A stretch of 32,425 nucleotides of DNA from an uncultured Bacteroidales bacterium (lineage in GTDB: Bacteria; Bacteroidota; Bacteroidia; Bacteroidales; Bacteroidaceae). The notes below the pieces were generated by a model that had not been told where the DNA came from, did not search any database, and saw nothing but the letters and a program-made list of their open reading frames with translations. The translations under genes and the position numbers were made by a program. The first letter of the stretch is position 1, and the number at the start of each line of letters is the position of its first letter. Location: contig CADCIO010000036.1 of NCBI GenBank assembly GCA_902801475.1, positions 1 through 32,425 of the forward strand. The letters are read 5' to 3'. Below are positions 1 through 7,152 of the stretch, in pieces.

Positions 1-19
1 AGCAAGAGGATACCTTGCT
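1..19. terminator. Possible small hairpin after the symporter gene
   Basis: The arms AGCAAG (1-6) and CTTGCT (14-19) can pair around a 7-base loop. They lie just past the stop codon of the minus-strand symporter gene, so a terminator role is plausible. The stem is short and the window ends here, so any T-run is out of view. Confidence 0.25.
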
Positions 20-1305
20 CATACATACAAAAATGGCAAACAAGCGAACAGAACATTCCTCTTGCCCCCCGCTCCTTGCCCCTTGCCCCTCAAAAGTTGT
101 TTGTTCACAATGGCGCACACGCAGGAGTCGCTCCACACGTTCTCTGCCGTCTCCACCATGTCGATGATGGTGAAGATGGGCAGGATGATGCCCATGATGC
201 CAACGGGTGCGCCGATGCCTGCCATGAGGGAAAGGGTGAGGAAGTAGCAGCCCATGGGAACACCTGCATTGCCGATGGCGGAGATGACGGCGATGAGCAG
301 CCACAGAAGCATGGTGGGCAGGTCGATGACGGTACCACCGTTCTGCATGACGAAGAGGGAGGTGACGAGGATGAAGGCTGCACAGCCGTTCATGTTGATG
401 GTGGTGCAAATGGGCAGGACGAAACGTGCCACTTCAGGACGTGCCTTCAGACGTGTTTCTGCCGACCGCATGGTGACGGGCAGTGTGGCTGCCGAACTCT
501 TGGTGAAGAGAGCCATGAGCACGGCTGGTGACATGGCTCTGAAGACTTTCCAAGGATTCAATCTTCTGGTCAACAGGAAGAGGGGCAGGATGAGGAAGAA
601 CTGGATGAGGTTGCCTCCCAGAATGACTGCCACGTATTTGCCCAAGGAACCGACCGCCACTCCTGCGGAAATCTCTGCGGAGAGTTGTGCGGCGAATGCC
701 ACGATGCCCAGGGGGAGTGTCCAGATAAGGGCACGGATGAGGGTGTAGAGCAGTTCCTGCAAACCGAAGATGCCTCGAATAAGGGTGTCTATATTCTCTT
801 GTCCCTTGTTCACAGTTCCTTGCCGTTTCAAGTATGCCAAAGCCAGACCTACTGCCGCACTGATCAGCAGGATGCTCAGTACATTACCTGTGGCGAAAGG
901 TTCCACGACGTTGTTGGGGATGACGCTGAGGATGTGGTCACGATAGGTGACAGTGGACAGTTGAGAATTGACAGTGGACAGTTGAGAGGTTTGAATGGCT
1001 TCCGCAGGCAGGTTTTCGGGACTGATGAGCAAATAGAGCACTAACCCCACAGCGGCTGCAGCAATAGTAGTGAGCAGGGTGTAGGTGAGGGTGTGCAAGA
1101 AGATGCGTCCCGTCTCTTTCTGTCCTCCCAAAGATGAGAGTGTCGTGATGACTGCCAAGGCGATGGTGGGCACTGCCACAAACTGAAACAGTCGGGTGTA
1201 GGCTGTGGCGATAAAGCCTAAGAGTCCGTTCAGCCAGTCGATGTTGAACCAGCCGAGCACAGCACCCACGATGAGTGCGCTTGTCCAGATGATGATATTT
1301 TTCAT
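19..1305 (-). CDS. Dicarboxylate/amino acid:cation symporter (SDF/DAACS family)
   Basis: A 428-residue multi-pass inner-membrane protein of the sodium:dicarboxylate symporter family, which imports dicarboxylates or acidic/neutral amino acids with Na+ or H+. Family motifs seen are KSSAATLP (the serine-rich hairpin loop), TTINMNGCA (NMDGT-like cation/substrate loop) and, near the end, IDMVETAENVWSD, which matches the last substrate-binding helix. The ATG at 1305 begins MKNIIIW and lies 15 nt after the TonB receptor stop, so this is probably the last gene of that operon. Two oddities stand out. Residues about 107-119 (SQLSTVNSQLSTV) come from a dispersed short repeat sitting in frame between membrane segments. 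The last ~25 residues (starting RGKGQGAGGKRN) are read through a G/C-rich tandem repeat and look like an accidental C-terminal extension. The substrate cannot be told from sequence. Confidence 0.9.
   Translation of the reverse strand: MKNIIIWTSALIVGAVLGWFNIDWLNGLLGFIATAYTRLFQFVAVPTIALAVITTLSSLGGQKETGRIFLHTLTYTLLTTIAAAAVGLVLYLLISPENLPAEAIQTSQLSTVNSQLSTVTYRDHILSVIPNNVVEPFATGNVLSILLISAAVGLALAYLKRQGTVNKGQENIDTLIRGIFGLQELLYTLIRALIWTLPLGIVAFAAQLSAEISAGVAVGSLGKYVAVILGGNLIQFFLILPLFLLTRRLNPWKVFRAMSPAVLMALFTKSSAATLPVTMRSAETRLKARPEVARFVLPICTTINMNGCAAFILVTSLFVMQNGGTVIDLPTMLLWLLIAVISAIGNAGVPMGCYFLTLSLMAGIGAPVGIMGIILPIFTIIDMVETAENVWSDSCVCAIVNKQLLRGKGQGAGGKRNVLFACLPFLYV
56..95. repeat. C-rich tandem repeat in the symporter 3' end
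   Basis: Imperfect repeats of TTGCCCC / CTTGCCCC on the plus strand. Read on the minus strand they encode the Gly/Lys-rich tail of the symporter. Confidence 0.55.
948..988. repeat. Dispersed GTCAACTGTC-type repeat inside the symporter gene
   Basis: A 19-bp unit, TGACAGTGGACAGTTGAGA, occurs twice (948-966 and 969-987). It lies in frame within the symporter gene and encodes QLSTVNSQLSTV. The same family occurs at 1862-1893, 2034-2075, 16722-16754 and 31863-31909. Confidence 0.8.
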
Positions 1306-1320
1306 TTGTTGTTTAGTTTG

Positions 1321-3360
1321 TTAGGGGGTTAGTCTCAAACTTACATTCACATAGACGTTTCTTCCCTTCTGCGGGATGTCGCACCAGTCGGCATAGGTCG
1401 TGTAGCGCTTGTCGAAAAGGTTCTCGACACCGGCACGGAGGGTCAGGTCATGTGCTGCAATAGATAACATATATTGTCCGCTGATATTGCCAATGGCCCA
1501 TGCAGGAGTGCGAGTTTCCCCATATTTTTTTCCGTAGTTGACCTGTTTGCTGTTGCCGCGAACCTCCACCTTGCCCTGAAAACGCTTGTAGGCAAATGTC
1601 AAGCCCGATGTGTAAGCGAAGGGAGAGATGAGGGGCAGCTGGTCGCCCTGATCATCACGTCCAACGGCATAAGCCAGTCGGGTGTTCCATGTCAGCCAAG
1701 GGAACAGTTTCCAATCGGTCGTGAAGGAGGTGTTGACGATGGTGGCATGGTCGAGATTGTAATATACCTTCACACCTTCGGCATCCACCGTCATGGGAGA
1801 GAGACGTGTCTCGAACTGCCCGATGATGTAGTTGGAGAAGAAGAAGGCGTTGGCATCGAGGGAAATTGAAAGCTGAGAGTTGAAAAGGGAAAGTTTGTAG
1901 TTTCCGTTCAGTTCGATGGCACTCTCATTCTTCAGACGAGGATTGCCGATGTAGTCATACTGGTCGAAGGTGTTGTTCAGATAATAACCATACGCCTCAG
2001 TCACTGTGGGGGCACGACTACCCCAACCTGCTCCAATTGACAGTTGAGAATTGAAAAGTGAAAATTGATAATTGGCGGCGATGCGTCCTGTCACTTGCTG
2101 ATAGCTCTGCTTCATGCCAGGGAAGAACACCTCCAAGGCATGGTAGCCCTCGTCGTTGTTCAGGCGTTGGGTCTGGAAGGCGAGTTTGGTGGAGACTTTC
2201 AGCGACTGATTGTCGGTGAGCGACACAAGGTCGGAGAGTGCCAGTCCCGTGTTCAGCGTACCCACATCAGGCCATGTGACCATATACATGGGTGCTGCAC
2301 CACCAGGATACATCGTCATGTCGGCAAAGAGACGGTTGTAGTAGAGGTCGTAGTTGGCCTGCACATCGTGCCGTCCGTTCGAGGCAGAGACGAGACTGTA
2401 GAGACCGCTCGTCCAACTCTTGCCAGGCATGTCCATGTGGATCTCCACATCGGGACGTTTCGTGTCGTCCATGATATGGGTGATGTGGTTGTAGTATGCT
2501 TTCGTCTCCCACGAATTGAGGAAGCCCTCGTACCACGAATGGCGATAGGACAGCGAGGTGATGAACGCCTCCGCCTTTGCCACATCCATGTTCAGGGCAG
2601 GATAGCCCACATCGGTGGCACGGTCGAAGATGAAGGTGCCTTCCAGCACATCACGGGTTGTCAGTTTCACACCCGCATTGGCGAAGGCATTCACCTTCTG
2701 GAACTGCGAGAACTGCACCTTCCTACCCCCACCCTCTTTGTAGTTGTCGGCATGACGGAAGAAGAATCCGCCATTGGTGTAGAAGCGCCGGCTCGACACA
2801 GCCACGTCGGCGCCATAGACCTGGAGGTGACCGTTGGATTCGTAACCAGCATCAACGTTGAGGTGAGAGGTTAGAGGTGAGAGGTTAGAGGTGACAAATC
2901 CTGCTTTCCTGAGTTTCAGGTCGAGGCTTCCACCGATGTTGCCTGTCGATTGTGGATTGCCGTTCAGTCCTGAATTGAGGAGGATGCTCTGCAGGTTGCT
3001 GCTCTCCACGTAGGAGGTCACAGGATCCATCTTGTCTGTGCAGGCATAGAAGATCTTCATGCCGTCGATGGTGGTGGAGACTCGCTCCGTCGCCATGTTG
3101 TTCACGACTGGCTCCCAAGCATACGAGCCACGTCTCACTAAGTTCACATGCGAGAGTTCTGCCAGGTGTTCGTCGATGCTTGCCACCTGACCCTTCGCCG
3201 AACGTTTGCGTCCTTCGGTTGCCGCCGATACCACCACCACCTCGTCGATGAGGTGTGACGAGGTGGCGAGTGTGTCGGTTGAGAGTAATATTGATAATGC
3301 TAATGCAATCATGATGAAGTTTTTTGTTGTTGAAATTGTTAGGACTTTCGCCCAGCGCAT
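1321..3360 (-). CDS. TonB-dependent outer-membrane receptor, OprC-like, probable copper uptake
   Basis: A TonB-dependent receptor with plug and 22-strand barrel, 679 residues from the ATG at 3360 or 663 from the ATG at 3312. There is no N-terminal carboxypeptidase-regulatory domain; after the signal peptide comes a TonB-box-like IDEVVVVSAA. Numbered from 3360, the plug contains ACTDKMDP (Cys107, Met111) followed by TSYVE, and the barrel contains THIMD (His295, Met297). This reproduces the CxxxM plus HxM copper site described for Pseudomonas OprC. A Met/His-rich HMDM follows at 308-311. The gene sits between the YtkA-type lipoprotein and the symporter. The start is uncertain: 3360 gives a positively charged n-region but lies inside a palindromic repeat, whereas 3312 follows a leader motif shared with other genes. 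Residues 157-168 (TSNLSPLTSHLN) and two NSQLSI segments are repeat-derived insertions. Metal specificity is inferred. Confidence 0.88.
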   Translation of the reverse strand: MRWAKVLTISTTKNFIMIALALSILLSTDTLATSSHLIDEVVVVSAATEGRKRSAKGQVASIDEHLAELSHVNLVRRGSYAWEPVVNNMATERVSTTIDGMKIFYACTDKMDPVTSYVESSNLQSILLNSGLNGNPQSTGNIGGSLDLKLRKAGFVTSNLSPLTSHLNVDAGYESNGHLQVYGADVAVSSRRFYTNGGFFFRHADNYKEGGGRKVQFSQFQKVNAFANAGVKLTTRDVLEGTFIFDRATDVGYPALNMDVAKAEAFITSLSYRHSWYEGFLNSWETKAYYNHITHIMDDTKRPDVEIHMDMPGKSWTSGLYSLVSASNGRHDVQANYDLYYNRLFADMTMYPGGAAPMYMVTWPDVGTLNTGLALSDLVSLTDNQSLKVSTKLAFQTQRLNNDEGYHALEVFFPGMKQSYQQVTGRIAANYQFSLFNSQLSIGAGWGSRAPTVTEAYGYYLNNTFDQYDYIGNPRLKNESAIELNGNYKLSLFNSQLSISLDANAFFFSNYIIGQFETRLSPMTVDAEGVKVYYNLDHATIVNTSFTTDWKLFPWLTWNTRLAYAVGRDDQGDQLPLISPFAYTSGLTFAYKRFQGKVEVRGNSKQVNYGKKYGETRTPAWAIGNISGQYMLSIAAHDLTLRAGVENLFDKRYTTYADWCDIPQKGRNVYVNVSLRLTP
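1862..1893. repeat. Dispersed repeat copy inside the TonB receptor gene
   Basis: A diverged copy of the ACTGTCAAC/TTGAGAATTGA family, here reading AAATTGAAAGCTGAGAGTTG and beyond. On the minus strand it encodes KLSLFNSQLSIS. Confidence 0.6.
2034..2075. repeat. Dispersed repeat copy inside the TonB receptor gene
   Basis: Contains TTGACAGTTGAGAATTGA, near-identical to part of the copy at 948-988. On the minus strand it encodes YQFSLFNSQLSIG in the barrel domain. Confidence 0.7.
2861..2894. repeat. GAGGTTAGAGGTGA tandem repeat inside the TonB receptor gene
   Basis: The unit GAGAGGTTAGAGGT is tandemly duplicated. Read on the minus strand it adds TSNLSPLTSHL between KAGFV and NVDAGYES. Related purine-rich tandem arrays lie between genes at 14847-14893 and 16178-16205. 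Confidence 0.75.
3312..3327 (-). promoter_or_regulatory. Conserved 16-nt leader motif before a start codon
   Basis: ACAAAAAACTTCATCA on the minus strand, ending at the alternative ATG (3312) of the TonB receptor. The same 16-mer occurs exactly at 14166-14181 (before the LuxR regulator ATG) and at 16115-16130. A near copy precedes the SusC ATG. It may be a translation leader or part of a repeat. Confidence 0.45.
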
Positions 3361-3367
3361 GGGCTGG
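3349..3367. repeat. Palindromic repeat CGCCCAGCGCRTGGGCTGG, copy 1
   Basis: A 19-bp copy with inverted arms GCCCA/TGGGC between the lipoprotein stop and the TonB receptor. It differs by one base from the copies at 15752-15770 and 31838-31856. That one change creates the ATG at 3360. Confidence 0.75.
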
Positions 3368-4315
3368 TTATAAAGTTACGTCCCAGTAGAGCGAGCTGAA
3401 GCCATCCTTGAGGTCGTCTCCTCCTGCCACGATGTTGCCTTCTGCGTCCCTTACGGTCAAGTGGATGCGCCAGAGACCGGTCATGGTCAGGTTGATGTTG
3501 CCCGTGTAGCTGCCGTCTTTCTGCTTGACGAGCGGCGTGTTGTCGGGCGAGGTGTGGTTGCCCATGTCAGGCATGCGAGGGTCAATCTCGATAGTGAAGG
3601 TCTCCGTTGCCAACGCGTAAGGTGTGGTGATCGGATTGCTCTTCTTCGACACATACGCCTGGATGGTGTTCTTGCCCGTCTTCCAATCCGACGGATTCAC
3701 CAAGGAGAGGAAGTATGTGTCATCGCCAATCTTGAAGTTCTTGAGCCAGTCCTGACCGTCAGGCAGGGCATCCACCTTGATGGCTTGCTTCTGTACACCA
3801 CCCTTGCTGCCCAGCACCTCGATGTCGTAGGAGAACTGCCAAGAGCCTGCATCGCTTGTGTTCATGAGAAGCGACACCCATCCTTGCTTCACTGCAGGTC
3901 TTGTCGTGTCGAACACCTCGAACGTACTGCCCACTGGCGTGCTGTGCCACATATCCATCTTCACCATGTGCATCAGCGGTGTGATATTCTTTATGTCAAA
4001 ATACTTCACGTAGTTGCCCGTCTTTTTTTTCGTCACCACAAAGTAGAGGTCGTTGTAACCCTTGTGCAGCGTTCCAGTCTTAGTATATGCCCAAACCTCG
4101 TACTTTCCGTCCACTTCTGTGGAGAGTTCAGGGATAATTTTGACGGTCTGGATGAACTTGTACACCTGCAAGGCCTCCTCAGCCGAGCAGCAATCCACAT
4201 CCTTCGTGAGGTCAATTCCGTCAATCACAATTCCCGTTTCATCGTCGTTGCTGTTGCACGACACCAGTCCCAGCGATGCTATCGCTAAAAACAAAGTCAT
4301 TACCTTCTTGTTCAT
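3368..4315 (-). CDS. Lipoprotein with two YtkA-like, Met/His-rich domains; putative copper-binding partner of the receptor
   Basis: A 315-residue lipoprotein with signal peptide and lipobox LVSC (Cys20). The body looks like two copies of a YtkA/FixH-type beta-sandwich. Copy one runs from about GYNDLYF (86-92) with MHMVKMDMWHSTP (115-127). Copy two runs from about GKNTIQAY (214-221) with DPRMPDMGNHTSP (245-257) and then a TMTGLWRIHLTV strand. In the YtkA-like family the M-x-x-M-x-x-H cluster is typical and members are often linked with copper handling. Here Met115, Met117, Met120, Met122, His124 and Met248, Met251, His254 could form soft-metal sites. It is the first gene of the operon, ahead of the OprC-like receptor, and is driven by the promoter at 4430-4497. 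Delivery of copper to or from the receptor is an inference. Confidence 0.85.
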   Translation of the reverse strand: MNKKVMTLFLAIASLGLVSCNSNDDETGIVIDGIDLTKDVDCCSAEEALQVYKFIQTVKIIPELSTEVDGKYEVWAYTKTGTLHKGYNDLYFVVTKKKTGNYVKYFDIKNITPLMHMVKMDMWHSTPVGSTFEVFDTTRPAVKQGWVSLLMNTSDAGSWQFSYDIEVLGSKGGVQKQAIKVDALPDGQDWLKNFKIGDDTYFLSLVNPSDWKTGKNTIQAYVSKKSNPITTPYALATETFTIEIDPRMPDMGNHTSPDNTPLVKQKDGSYTGNINLTMTGLWRIHLTVRDAEGNIVAGGDDLKDGFSSLYWDVTL

Positions 4316-4429
4316 TTTTCTCTTAGTTTTTTGTCGTTAATCACTTTAGTTGTTTGGTTTGTTAGTTGTTTAGTTTGTTAGTGACTAATCCACTAATTTC
4401 CTAATCTACTAATCACTAACTTTCTAATT

Positions 4430-4497
4430 CTGGTGCAAAGGTACGGACATTTCACCGACCCCGAAATACCCCTCATGCGCTATTCATGTACCATAAA
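4430..4497 (-). promoter_or_regulatory. Shared promoter element, copy A (lipoprotein/TonB receptor operon)
   Basis: On the minus strand: TTTATGGTA, then 45 bases, then the -7 box TACCTTTG (4436-4443), followed by CACCAGA. The 45-base spacer ends GTGAAATGTCCG. Twenty bases upstream of the -7 box is TATTTC, a poor match to the -33 TTTG. Copies B (7047-7114) and C (11234-11302) have the same spacing and the same GAAATGTCCG/-7 block. Copy A also shares its leader (GACTAATCCACTA on the plus strand) with copy B. Confidence 0.8.
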
Positions 4498-4519
4498 TGA
4501 GTGATTTTTCCCTTTTCAC

Positions 4520-4551
4520 TTTCCCTTTTCCCCTTAAAATCCCTACCTTTG
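4520..4551 (+). promoter_or_regulatory. Promoter of tcdA
   Basis: The -7 box TACCTTTG is at 4544-4551, 19 nt before the ATG at 4571. The -33 region is pyrimidine-rich (CTTTCCC near 4519-4525) and only a weak match. Confidence 0.6.
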
Positions 4552-4570
4552 CAACCAAATAAGAAGAATC

Positions 4571-5323
4571 ATGGCAAACATTCAACCTATTTTTCGGCGT
4601 TCAGAACTGCTTTTGGGCAGTGAGACGATGGAGCGTATCGCCCAGAAGCGGGTGATTCTCTTTGGTGTGGGAGGCGTCGGCTCTTGGTGTGCCGAGAGTC
4701 TGGTACGCAGCGGCATTCAGCACTTGACCATCGTCGATTCCGACCGCGTATGCATCACAAACATCAACCGTCAACTGATGGCGACTTCTGAGACGGTGGG
4801 ACAGGTGAAGGTGGATGCGCTCAAGCAACGGCTGCTCAGCATCAATCCCTCGGCAGACATCACGGCCTTGCAGAAGATCTTCACGGAAGAGACAGCTGAG
4901 GAGTTCGACCTTGGCAGCTACGACTACATCATTGATGCCATCGACTCGCTCAAGGACAAAGCCCTGCTCATCCTGATGGCTTGTCGGACGAAAGCCAAGT
5001 TCTTCTCGTCGATGGGTGCTGCGCTGAAACTCGACCCCACCCGCATCCAAGTGACCGAGTTCTGGAAGGTGAAGGGCGATCCTCTCGCTCGTGCCCTGCG
5101 CAACCGTTTCAAGCGCGACAAGCATTTCCCAGCCAAGAAATTCCAGTGCGTATTCAGCGATGAGTTGCTTACCAATCAAGGTTGTCCGCCAAACGACAGC
5201 GAGGAGCCAACGTCCTTCCATAAAGTTCAGACGAATGGCTCCCTCGCTCATATCACTGCCATCTTTGGTTTCACGCTGGCAGGTTTAATCATTCAAGATA
5301 TTAGTACCCAGGGTTCTGACTGA
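4571..5323 (+). CDS. tcdA: tRNA threonylcarbamoyladenosine dehydratase (TcdA/CsdL, ThiF/E1-like family)
   Basis: A 250-residue cytosolic enzyme of the ThiF/MoeB/E1 superfamily. TcdA uses ATP to cyclise N6-threonylcarbamoyladenosine at tRNA position 37 to ct6A. Visible features are the nucleotide-binding loop GVGGVGSW (32-39), the conserved IVDSDRVCITNINRQL segment (Asp-x-Asp and Arg contacts to ATP), IDAIDSLKDK, and the MGAALKLDPTRIQ and GDPLARALRNRFKR stretches typical of TcdA rather than MoeB or ThiF. Length fits the family. The ATG at 4571 follows a good -7 box. The 3' end overlaps the convergent SusD gene by 23 nt, which leaves no room for a terminator between them. It appears to be a monocistronic housekeeping gene between two TonB loci. 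Confidence 0.93.
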   Translation: MANIQPIFRRSELLLGSETMERIAQKRVILFGVGGVGSWCAESLVRSGIQHLTIVDSDRVCITNINRQLMATSETVGQVKVDALKQRLLSINPSADITALQKIFTEETAEEFDLGSYDYIIDAIDSLKDKALLILMACRTKAKFFSSMGAALKLDPTRIQVTEFWKVKGDPLARALRNRFKRDKHFPAKKFQCVFSDELLTNQGCPPNDSEEPTSFHKVQTNGSLAHITAIFGFTLAGLIIQDISTQGSD

Positions 5324-6950
5324 TGCCGAGGTCTTCACCACGCATTCCGGTTGGGATAGGCTGACGATAGTGCTTGCCGCGTACGTTGTTGTACTTTGCC
5401 ACGAGGTGGTTGTGAATCTTCGTGAAGTATGCCTCCTGATCAGCCGTGTAGGTGTTGCCGGTGCTGGTCTTCCAGTCGTTGGGGAAGTGCTTGTAGTTTT
5501 TCACCTTCTGGACAGATGAGATGAGGTCCTTCCAACGGTAGGAATTCAGCACTGAGAACTGTTCGTAAGTGAACTCGTAGTCCCATTCACGCTTGATCTG
5601 GTCGAAGGTTGGTGCGCTGACCGTTTCGATGCCTGCACGACGACGGAGCTGGTTGAAAGGCTCTGCTGCCTCGCTGTTTTTGCCGAGCTGCACGAGGGCT
5701 TCAGCCTTGATGAGGAGCACTTCTGCGTAGCGGATCTCGATGCGGTCAACTGAGTTGAAGGTGATTTCGAGGTTCTCAGCATCTTCGTAGCTCTGGTCAA
5801 CACCCTTACCGTTAACAGGCGTATAGAATGGGCTGTAGTAGTGGTAAGTCTTGCCGTCCTCTGGGTTCTTGATTTCTACGAAGTATGTTGCTGCCAGACG
5901 CTTGTCGTTGGGGTATTCAGCCTTCCAATCGTCGTAGAGATCATCATCCGACACCTCCGTGTGGTTCTGGCTGTAGCCCTGTCCATTCTCACCGTTCTGG
6001 AAGGGGAATGTCCATGAGCAGTGGGTCTGGTGGTTACCCTGAGCGTCGTAAGCATCACCGTCGTGAGCAATCGTGAAGAGGTGCTCGTTGGTCTTGCGCT
6101 TGTTGCTCTCGTATTCACGTCCCCACAACTTATATTCAGGGTCGAGGGCGAGCTTGCCGCTGTTGATGACCTTGTCGGCATATTCCACTGCCTTCTCCAG
6201 ACGGCTGTCAGTCTTCGTGAATGCAGGGTCAGCCTGTCCATTGGCGATGGCTGCCACCTCTGCCTGAGAAAGTGGGTTGTCACCCCATACGAGGTAAGCA
6301 CGTGCCAAGAGTCCCTGTGCTGCCTGCTTGGAAGGGATGCGTGGGTCGCCGTCGTAGTCCTTCAGCAGTGATTCTGCTGCTGTGAAGTCGCTGACAATCT
6401 GATTGAACACATTGTCGATGCTCTGACGCTCAGTCGTTGAGCCACCTGCTTCAGTATATACAGGCACTTCACCCCAGAGTTGCACGAGCTTCAGATACGC
6501 CAAAGCGCGAAGGAACTTTGCCTTACCCACAGCAGCGTTGTAACCAGCCTGAGAGACTTTGCCGGCCTTGAGCGAGTTGGTCACCGTGGTGATGGCTTCG
6601 TTGGCCTGGGTGATGCCGAGGAACAAGTGGTTGAATATCTTGACTTGATACCATGTACTTGGTTCCTGTTCGAAACGGCTGTTCACAGGACCTGCCTCGT
6701 TTTCTTCACCCTCGAAGGATGTGAGCTTGTTCGAGTTCAGCTCGATGATGAATGAGAAGGACGATGAGAGTGGCTGCCAGTGACTATACACACCATTCAC
6801 CAATGAGAGGGCACTCGCGTCGTCTGCCACCACGTTCTCTGGATCAATCTGATTGTTGTTGCTGTTGTTGTCGTCATCTGATGAGCATGACGAGAAGCCT
6901 GCCAAGAGGCTTGTTGCTACCAATGTAGCGAGGAAAAGATTCTTTTTCAT
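5301..6950 (-). CDS. SusD/RagB-family outer-membrane lipoprotein
   Basis: A 549-residue SusD homologue. The signal peptide ends at lipobox FSSC (Cys22), followed by an acidic Asp/Asn-rich linker that would help surface export. The N-terminal half shows the usual TPR-like helices (KAKFLRALAYLKLVQLWGEVPV, split here as KAKFLRALAYLKL and VQLWGEVPV, is the typical SusD signature), then RIPSKQAAQGLLARAYL and, near the end, RYAEVLLIKAEALVQLG and FNQLRRRAG. The protein would form the lid over the SusC barrel encoded just upstream. Unusually, the gene has its own promoter (7047-7114) rather than simply following SusC. Downstream it overlaps tcdA. The ligand is not evident: no glycan-degrading enzyme is in the same operon, and the PstS-like partner argues against a standard polysaccharide locus. 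Confidence 0.93.
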   Translation of the reverse strand: MKKNLFLATLVATSLLAGFSSCSSDDDNNSNNNQIDPENVVADDASALSLVNGVYSHWQPLSSSFSFIIELNSNKLTSFEGEENEAGPVNSRFEQEPSTWYQVKIFNHLFLGITQANEAITTVTNSLKAGKVSQAGYNAAVGKAKFLRALAYLKLVQLWGEVPVYTEAGGSTTERQSIDNVFNQIVSDFTAAESLLKDYDGDPRIPSKQAAQGLLARAYLVWGDNPLSQAEVAAIANGQADPAFTKTDSRLEKAVEYADKVINSGKLALDPEYKLWGREYESNKRKTNEHLFTIAHDGDAYDAQGNHQTHCSWTFPFQNGENGQGYSQNHTEVSDDDLYDDWKAEYPNDKRLAATYFVEIKNPEDGKTYHYYSPFYTPVNGKGVDQSYEDAENLEITFNSVDRIEIRYAEVLLIKAEALVQLGKNSEAAEPFNQLRRRAGIETVSAPTFDQIKREWDYEFTYEQFSVLNSYRWKDLISSVQKVKNYKHFPNDWKTSTGNTYTADQEAYFTKIHNHLVAKYNNVRGKHYRQPIPTGMRGEDLGISQNPGY

Positions 6951-7046
6951 CTTGTAATCTCCTTTCTTTTTTACCTTAATATATTTTAGTTGTTTAGTTT
7001 ATTTGTTTGTTGGTTTGTTAGCGACTAATCCACTACCTTTCTAAAT

Positions 7047-7114
7047 CTGGTGCAAAGGTACGGACATTTCACGGGGTAGGAAATCCCGATGATGTGGTAT
7101 TCGTGTACCAAAAA
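7047..7114 (-). promoter_or_regulatory. Shared promoter element, copy B (SusD gene)
   Basis: On the minus strand: TTTTTGGTA, 45 bases, then TACCTTTG (7053-7060) and CACCAGA. A weak -33 (GATTTC) lies 20 bases before the -7 box. GGTAcacgaaTACC in the upstream box forms a small inverted repeat. It lies between the SusC stop and the SusD start, so SusD can be transcribed apart from SusC. Confidence 0.78.
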
Positions 7115-7152
7115 GAGGGTAGAACGCTTTGCTCTATCCTCTTTTAAGTGTC

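Noticed and set aside
76..531. Plus-strand 151-codon frame opposite the symporter
   Set aside because: The minus-strand frame has clear family motifs, whereas this one is His/Asp/Gly-rich shadow sequence.
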